From: Phoronis australis
Lineage: Eukaryota > Phoronida > Phoronidae
Assembly: GCA_002633005.1 (NCBI GenBank)
Contig: NMRA01000484.1
Coordinates: 70,681 to 134,680, forward strand
Reading direction: 5' to 3'
DNA: 64,000 nt
Shown: positions 58,336 through 64,000 of the stretch, one piece after another
How positions within the stretch are numbered: the stretch's first letter is position 1
Layout: every line of letters starts with the position of its first letter
The notes under the pieces: generated by a model
What the model saw: only the letters and a program-made list of their open reading frames with translations
Database searches by the model: none
What the model was told of the DNA's origin: nothing
Translations under genes and position numbers: made by a program

Positions 58336-58640
58336 TTAAACGGCTGTAACGGAGAAGTTGAGTGTCGTTTGATTCCCAGATTTTGCATGCACCCCGTCCT
58401 GGTCTTGAACTGCTCTCCGGTATCAACTGGGACAGACACAACCTTTTATAAAAGTGAGTACTCTTTTGCCTAGCTTAGTGAACCTGCACTGCAATCATGC
58501 AACACAGGTTTCACTTCACGGCGAGGTGACGAGCAGAACTACCCTGGCTTTGTGCAATTTCGGGGTCTATGGAAGATTAACACACAGTAGTACCTAGCTG
58601 TATTTTGACGCTAGTCTTCATACAGCTAGCTGGCTGACTA
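58336..58640 (+). repeat. dispersed repeat R1, right part
   Basis: Starts exactly at the TTAA flanking the 5-kb element (TTAAACGGCTGTAACGG). It follows R1 copy 1 from 10944 on: CCCAGATTTTGCATGCACC, GGCGAGGTGACGAGC, CACAGTAGTACCTAGCTGTA. An extra segment of about 90 bases (58400-58490) is inserted relative to copy 1. Confidence 0.75.
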
Positions 58641-58736
58641 TTGCCAGTAGTGGCCAGCAGTGGCCAGCACTGCAGCATGATAAAAATTTTAAAAAATGTC
58701 CCTCCTGACTGCTGCGTCAATTTGAAAACTATTTAC

Positions 58737-58893
58737 CTGATTCGTTAGTGCTGTACATTAGACGCGTATCTTCAAGACGCTTAACAAGCGCATCACGTTC
58801 GTCACACATCATCGATGACTTTCCAAAGCTGTAAAAGCCCAAAAGAAGCTCAAAATTTCCCGAAATTTGGGGACTGGCAAGTTTCACTACTTC
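58737..58893 (-). CDS. candidate internal exon, unknown protein
   Basis: Acceptor (GAGGCTTACCAG) precedes 58893 and donor (TCAG/GTAAAT) follows 58737. The enclosed frame reads EVVKLASPQISGNFELLLGF, then YSFGKSSMMCDERDALVKRL and EDTRLMYSTNESG. The mixed hydrophobic and charged composition looks like real protein. The family is not recognised. It may belong with the 59.2 kb exon candidate upstream on the same strand. Confidence 0.45.
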
Positions 58894-59222
58894 CTGGTAA
58901 GCCTCGTTTTGGTGTGGAATGTGGAACATTTAGGCTGCGGCCACCATAGACTATCTATGCTGCCACGGCTAACAAAATTAGGGATGAAAGAATCCCAGTT
59001 TGGTGGCATGGCATTTTATGGGTTAGCATTGCATGTAGGCTCAGAGAGTGTGGTTTGGTTGTGTTTTTGAACATGTTGAAAATGAAAAAACCGCTTGTTC
59101 GGCTGTAGCTGCACTTTTCTTCAAGATGGCGGCCCCCATTGCTGGGTAGCGACTGAAAAATTTGCTGCGATTTCAGGTTAGCCCTCAAACAAGTCAGAAT
59201 TGCCAATGAAGGAAATTTGCTT

Positions 59223-59522
59223 TCAGAATCGTATGTTGGATTTATTCGTGCATCGGCAGGGAAGTGGTGGTTTTGGGGTGAAAAGTGCCGATTTTGTGTT
59301 TTTTTTTACCCTTTTTCGTAGCCTACCTTGCTTTTCAGCAGACTTTTTACATGAACTGCTAGACACAGTGACCACTTTTTCTTCTGGCACTGCCAGCTGA
59401 GGCAGTGGAGCTCCTATAGACACTTCAAATGATGGAAGCTTTTTCGGCGAATTATTCCTCGCACTGATTAAAACTTCAGTCACGTTTTTGAAAATAACTT
59501 TTGCGCATAGAGAGAGAGACAC
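59223..59522 (-). CDS. candidate exon, unknown Ser/Lys-rich protein
   Basis: The frame begins MSLSLCAKVIFKNVTEVLIS, continues KKLPSFEVSIGAPLPQLAVP and KKSAEKQGRLRKRVKKNTKS (nuclear-signal-like), and ends PKPPLPCRCTNKSNIRF. Part of it recurs, broken, at 35900-36060, so it is a multi-copy sequence. It may be a gene exon or a piece of an unrecognised transposon. An intact GGCCGCCATCTTG word lies just downstream at about 59122-59135. Confidence 0.35.
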   Translation of the reverse strand: MSLSLCAKVIFKNVTEVLISARNNSPKKLPSFEVSIGAPLPQLAVPEEKVVTVSSSSCKKSAEKQGRLRKRVKKNTKSALFTPKPPLPCRCTNKSNIRF

Positions 59523-62500
59523 CTTAGGACTGATTCTCTTGATAAATTTGTCAATAAATTGAAAGATTGTTGCTCATTTTCAATTCGGTGAAATTTCTTT
59601 CCACACGCGCCTCAATAACCGGGTAAAAACCTTCAGCGTCAACGTCTTATTTCAGAACCCGTCCGAAAACGAAAGCAATACTAGCCATCTGAAATTTGTG
59701 AAAGATATGAGAAAGTCGGCAAAATCGACGGTATCAGAAATCTTAGAATTTATGTGATCGGGTGCCGACAACTTTTCGATTAGCTGTTTTAGACAGTTTT
59801 AACTTGCACGCAGATTTGTGATCATTATGCTGACAAGAAATTCACACGAGCAAAAACAGTGATGTTACTGACTATGAACAGAATCAACTCACCAAACTTT
59901 GTTCTAGGAAATAAGGTATATATTTGTCGTGTAACACGTCTTGATTGATTATTCGTAATATCCATTGGTACTCAGCAAAGTTCACGTTAACTATTCCCAA
60001 ACTAAACACAAACGACGCGACTGCAGGTAGTATTGTAACCCTGCTTTGTTTCTGGGGCAGCACGTGCGACATACTTATGAGTCACCTGTCACTCAAACAA
60101 GCTAGCGAAACAGCGTTGCCGCCAACGATATACATGTAAATAAGGTCTCCGTGGTATCCGGATGTTTATTACAGCAGTTGCTTTATGCGACTGACGTATC
60201 TTTAATCAATAAAAGTTTGGAATTGTTATTCTGAAACATAGCAGTATGCCAGATCACAATTTAACGGTGGTAGACAGGGATATACCCAGGTTTCAAAACC
60301 CTGCTCACCAGCTGGGCGAGTGAGCCAGAAAATCTACTCACCCAGTCCGAAGTTCAGTCGCCCGACCGTTTGCGTCTGTCACCACAAACTTGCTACCAGT
60401 GTAAATAAAAATCATCGTTTCACGCGTTGATGTCACCATCAATTAGGGCTACCGTATTCGCCCTAATGAGCACAAAAGGTGCGTAGAAAAAATCCTTTCG
60501 GAAGGGGGGGGGCGCTTGTTGCAGCCTAAGACGGTTGAAACCCGGTCCTCCGAAACGGGTGAAATCAGAAACTAGGATTCATCAAATTTACGCGTTGTGA
60601 CCTATCTGTAACCAATGACAGACTTTCTATAAAACTGTGGTGCATTGCTGTCAAACTTCGTTGTTGAATTACGGTCTTTAAAAAAATATGCTGAACTCCC
60701 AGGGCGAAAACTTGCCGACTGATGCATCGCTGCCTCGCAGTCATTGATAGGGCAAATTCTTGAGTAGAAATACAGTTTCGACTAAACAAATTACCTGAAA
60801 TCCTCCTTAAAGTTTTCCAAATAGCGTCCTAAGATTTTTAAGTTCCTGTGGAGTCGGGACTAACCGCAGGTTAAGTCCAAATCTGCGCTAGACCCCGCAA
60901 CACGTAAAAAATCTGGAGGAACACACATGTTGTTGTCACGTGATGTTTGTTTTGATGCCAGAGTAGCAGGCCTACATTATGTAGACCCTTGCTCGTGCTT
61001 CTTGGCCACCTGCTTATCGCTGGTCAAGTTTCAATTCGTGGTTTTACGAGTACAAAGTAATTTAGATTCCTGTTGAAGGAGAAGATCTGTATGGGAAAGA
61101 TACAATACAATCCCGCTGACCAGTATGAAACACTGCCAATTGAAATAGGCTTAGATGTTTAAGCTTGGCTGAAAGTAGTGTTTTTTCTGGTGGTATAGCT
61201 TGGTCTTTAGTAACAGGCAGAGGTATGCCTATTGTCACCTAAGCCTACAGTGTAAATATCTCCACAATAGCCCTTTATTATGAAAGTCAATGTAGGCACA
61301 ATAGAGACAGGTACAAAATCAGATAATTATCCCCAGTGACTTTCCCTGATGGGTTGGCAGTAATGTTCATTGAGCAGTCCCTCCTTAAGTTTCTAAAATT
61401 GGTAGCTCGCCATTTTCACTCTGTGCACGACAGGGAATATGATGTCAAACCACCTCCCACGCTCAATGTTAAAATGGTTTCAATTTGGCACTCATAGTAC
61501 CACAGTCTGTGAAATTAAGACACCTGTTTTGCGTACCCTTATTTTGTATATTAATTGGCTGTCATTTTCAGCTCCATCGATGATGCGAATGTGCTGGCTG
61601 GCGTCATTAGTCATCCTTTTCCGTTTGATCTCAGTTGTTTGTGATACAGCTGGCAGTAGGAGGACTTTGAAGTGGGACCCTAAAGGCTATGTGTTCTATT
61701 GTCCGTGTATGGGTGAGTTGAAAGGGACCAAGTTGAAGTTATGGTTGTGACTTGTTCCCATGGTTGACACAGACCTTGAAAAGTACTTGATTTGTGAGCA
61801 GAACATCAGAAGTACTGTACAAGACGAAGGTAATCAGACAAAATACCATTTACCTGTCGTGACAACTGAATCTGTTAACAGCAACAAACGACTGGAAATA
61901 ATTATCAAGGCAGCGAACTTCTGATTATAGAAGGGTTTATCCACGTTACTAAATTTCCTATTAATTTTCCATTATTCTTGGTCATGAGGGTAGACTGCTC
62001 TGACAAAGTCAGCTTCTGTACAGCCGTCACGACGTGACATTCTTGGTCATTTTGTTTGAATGCTTTTGACTCGTGCTGTAAGTGGACATTAATTTCTTGT
62101 ATTTATTTTTCGTTTTTGACTTAAGGTTGTCAAAAGTCACGTGGTAAGAACTTGAGGTCATTATTGCTTGAGGCCTTGTTCTGTAAGTTCTCCAATCACA
62201 ACGGGTCATTTTATGTCTCAAGCATGGTACCAAATACTAACGAAGTGTCAGACGGTTGTTTCCTAGCTGAGATGTTTTTACCTCATCTGAGAAGGAATAC
62301 ATTTGCAAGACCAGTGTTATAGCGGTGAGTCCAAATAAAAATCCAAATAGTTTCTTCTACAGAAGGATGGTTGATAGCAGCTTAAAGGCGAAGGCAACCT
62401 TTTTCCATGTCATTTTGAGCTAAAATAAGGTTGGTTGGTTATCCTAGACATATTTGCCACTTAATTACAGCTTTTCGTAATTTTATTAATTACTCATACG

Positions 62501-62580
62501 CTACTCTGGAAGTGACGTTTTAGGAGGCAAGCGTTTCCCGCCACTTGGTTTTGCGTTGACTTTACCGTGCGAATCTGTTC
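59523..62580. other. non-coding stretch, no gene recognised
   Basis: A 103-codon plus frame at 61439-61750 has no recognisable motif. A G9 run lies at 60505-60514. No element ends were found. Confidence 0.4.
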
Positions 62581-62665
62581 TATTCTACTTTTGTTTTGTG
62601 CTGTTTTTCAACAATTGTCGCCACCACTTTCCATCGGCAAGTATTCTGCGGCAAGATAGGTTAGT

Positions 62666-63340
62666 NNNNNNNNNNNNNNNNNNNNNNNNNNNNNNNNNNN
62701 NNNNNNNNNNNNNNNNNNNNNNNNNNNNNNNNNNNNNNNNNNNNNNNNNNNNNNNNNNNNNNNNNNNNNNNNNNNNNNNNNNNNNNNNNNNNNNNNNNNN
62801 NNNNNNNNNNNNNNNNNNNNNNNNNNNNNNNNNNNNNNNNNNNNNNNNNNNNNNNNNNNNNNNNNNNNNNNNNNNNNNNNNNNNNNNNNNNNNNNNNNNN
62901 NNNNNNNNNNNNNNNNNNNNNNNNNNNNNNNNNNNNNNNNNNNNNNNNNNNNNNNNNNNNNNNNNNNNNNNNNNNNNNNNNNNNNNNNNNNNNNNNNNNN
63001 NNNNNNNNNNNNNNNNNNNNNNNNNNNNNNNNNNNNNNNNNNNNNNNNNNNNNNNNNNNNNNNNNNNNNNNNNNNNNNNNNNNNNNNNNNNNNNNNNNNN
63101 NNNNNNNNNNNNNNNNNNNNNNNNNNNNNNNNNNNNNNNNNNNNNNNNNNNNNNNNNNNNNNNNNNNNNNNNNNNNNNNNNNNNNNNNNNNNNNNNNNNN
63201 NNNNNNNNNNNNNNNNNNNNNNNNNNNNNNNNNNNNNNNNNNNNNNNNNNNNNNNNNNNNNNNNNNNNNNNNNNNNNNNNNNNNNNNNNNNNNNNNNNNN
63301 NNNNNNNNNNNNNNNNNNNNNNNNNNNNNNNNNNNNNNNN
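62666..63340. other. assembly gap (N run)
   Basis: 675 unknown bases inside the THAP/Kolobok-like remnant. Reading frames drawn across it are meaningless. Confidence 0.99.
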
Positions 63341-64000
63341 ACACTCCCACTGGATGGTGACCTGAGCACCCAAACTGCTTACATCGTGTCGTGTGACTCC
63401 CTCGCCACACACCTGGCACCTTCTAAATAGACAAGTCCACAATAAACTTATCAAAGTTTGGCTCACCGATCTTTTCACTGAACGACGAACTGTCCTCTTC
63501 ACTTTGTGTCGAACTGGGCCTGTAATCACTCCCACTACTCAATATCGCTGCAGGGCTGCTTAGAGGCCCTGGACTGGAGAAAACAGCACAGGGCGAATCA
63601 CTACTGGTTACAGGAATTGCACGCTCTGGGGTACGTTCGGAGGCACAGGTGAAGTAGATGAAGTGCCTCCACTGGCTCCAGTCACTGTACTGGCCACAGC
63701 TCGCGAGGCTTCTCGCTTCAAAAACGCACTTCTCGGGGGTGGCGACAGGGCACTGCCGGGAATCAACACAGACGGAACGGCATCCTTCTTCAGGCGTTGT
63801 TTCGCAGGGACCTTCACCAGTTCAGCGTACAAATCCCTTTCATAATCGGACGACAGAAAGTGCTTGCCACACACTCGGTAATTCTCCACTGCTTTGTACG
63901 TTGCGTGGACGGGTAACGCTGCGTTCTTCACACGAACGAGCCAAGTACGGCGATCGAAGTGTGTCATCCATCGGAAAGCGATGCAAAGGTACTCCCAAAG
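63341..64000 (-). pseudogene. THAP-domain, Kolobok-like transposase remnant (partial)
   Basis: From the window edge the minus strand reads GVPLHRFPMDDTLR in one frame and RRTWLVRVKN in the next. Then comes YRVCGKHFLSSDYERD and LKKDAVPSVLIPG, a THAP zinc finger missing only its first Cys pair, which would lie outside the window. A Ser/Pro linker follows (TPERAIPVTSSDSPCAVFSS, SEEDSSSFSEKIGEP), with frame changes near 63960, 63625 and 63435. Next is LFRRCQVCGEGVTRHDVSSL then GAQVTIQWEC up to the gap. The CxxCG...V...C arrangement after THAP is what I know from Kolobok-type transposases, where a GH and W-SQP segment follows. Three frame changes in 660 bases indicate a pseudogene or poor assembly. 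Confidence 0.65.

Noticed and set aside
61439-61750. 103-codon plus-strand frame
   Set aside because: No recognisable domain and no neighbours or borders to support it.
62585-63535. Long open frames crossing the N run
   Set aside because: Openness is an artefact of unknown bases; only the 63341-63535 part shows real protein features, and it is included in the THAP remnant.

Overview
The window is animal nuclear DNA, most likely from a marine invertebrate, possibly an invertebrate deuterostome such as a lancelet or hemichordate. Evidence: genes are split into small exons with GT/AG borders; most of the sequence is AT-rich and non-coding; the transposon set (L1/Tx1-like and RNase H-bearing LINEs, BEL/Pao, THAP-domain DNA transposons, TIR elements, a tRNA-derived SINE) is metazoan; and there is a TICAM-like TIR domain gene plus a P2X7-type C-terminal 'ballast' domain gene. 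There are no operons, ribosome binding sites or CRISPR arrays. The species cannot be fixed from the sequence. Two assembly gaps (N runs) lie at 42932-43106 and 62666-63340.

Layout. 1-1975: no gene seen. 1976-6330: decayed L1/Tx1-like LINE on the minus strand (ORF1, then ORF2 endonuclease and RT), cut off inside the RT. 6517-7742: endonuclease scrap of another LINE followed by a tandem duplication of about 0.5 kb. 7919-9540: 5'-truncated LINE with a complete-looking RNase H domain. 10612-11305: first copy of a dispersed repeat called R1 here (other copies near 21.2, 47.9 and 58.3 kb). 11355-25560: an interrupted array of about 1-kb monomers, called the M-array here. Each monomer carries CpG-rich blocks that look like YY1, ETS and NRF1 promoter motifs, GAT/GAC-rich tracts, and in places near-perfect 24-27 bp palindromes. 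Two TIR elements are nested in the array, with visible target duplications (18284-19050 and 20570-22060), and a dead coding remnant lies at 16.17-16.69 kb.

25560-26568: the clearest intact gene, an uninterrupted 205-codon TIR-domain protein resembling TICAM/TRIF adaptors. Its TATA-containing upstream block recurs inverted at 47.4-47.75 kb. 28.75-29.10 kb: a 39-bp minisatellite. 32.6-34.4 kb: an approximately 1-kb tandem segmental duplication, both copies holding the same MITE and a conserved short reading frame. 38.2-39.1 kb: an inverted repeat of CGACCC-rich sequence. 39.6-44.65 kb: two inverted copies of a GCAAGCTTGC-type repeat bracket a BEL/Pao retrotransposon fragment.

53343-58335: a 5.0-kb unit with matching 19-bp terminal inverted repeats flanked by TTAA. 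It holds a broken THAP exon and a 3' exon on the plus strand and, converging from the other end, a two-exon gene encoding a stand-alone P2X7 ballast-type domain on the minus strand. TTAA target sites plus THAP are the signature of Kolobok-type transposons, so this looks like a transposon that carries a P2X7 C-terminal-domain gene, the most unusual find in the window. 58.7-59.5 kb: two possible exons of an unrecognised gene, one with a degenerate copy at 35.9 kb. 62.6-64.0 kb: a second THAP-domain, Kolobok-like transposase remnant on the minus strand with several frameshifts, running off the window.

Apart from the TIR gene and perhaps the P2X7-domain gene, almost everything recognisable is transposon-derived and in decay. 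The window reads as a stratified transposon graveyard around one probable innate-immunity adaptor gene.
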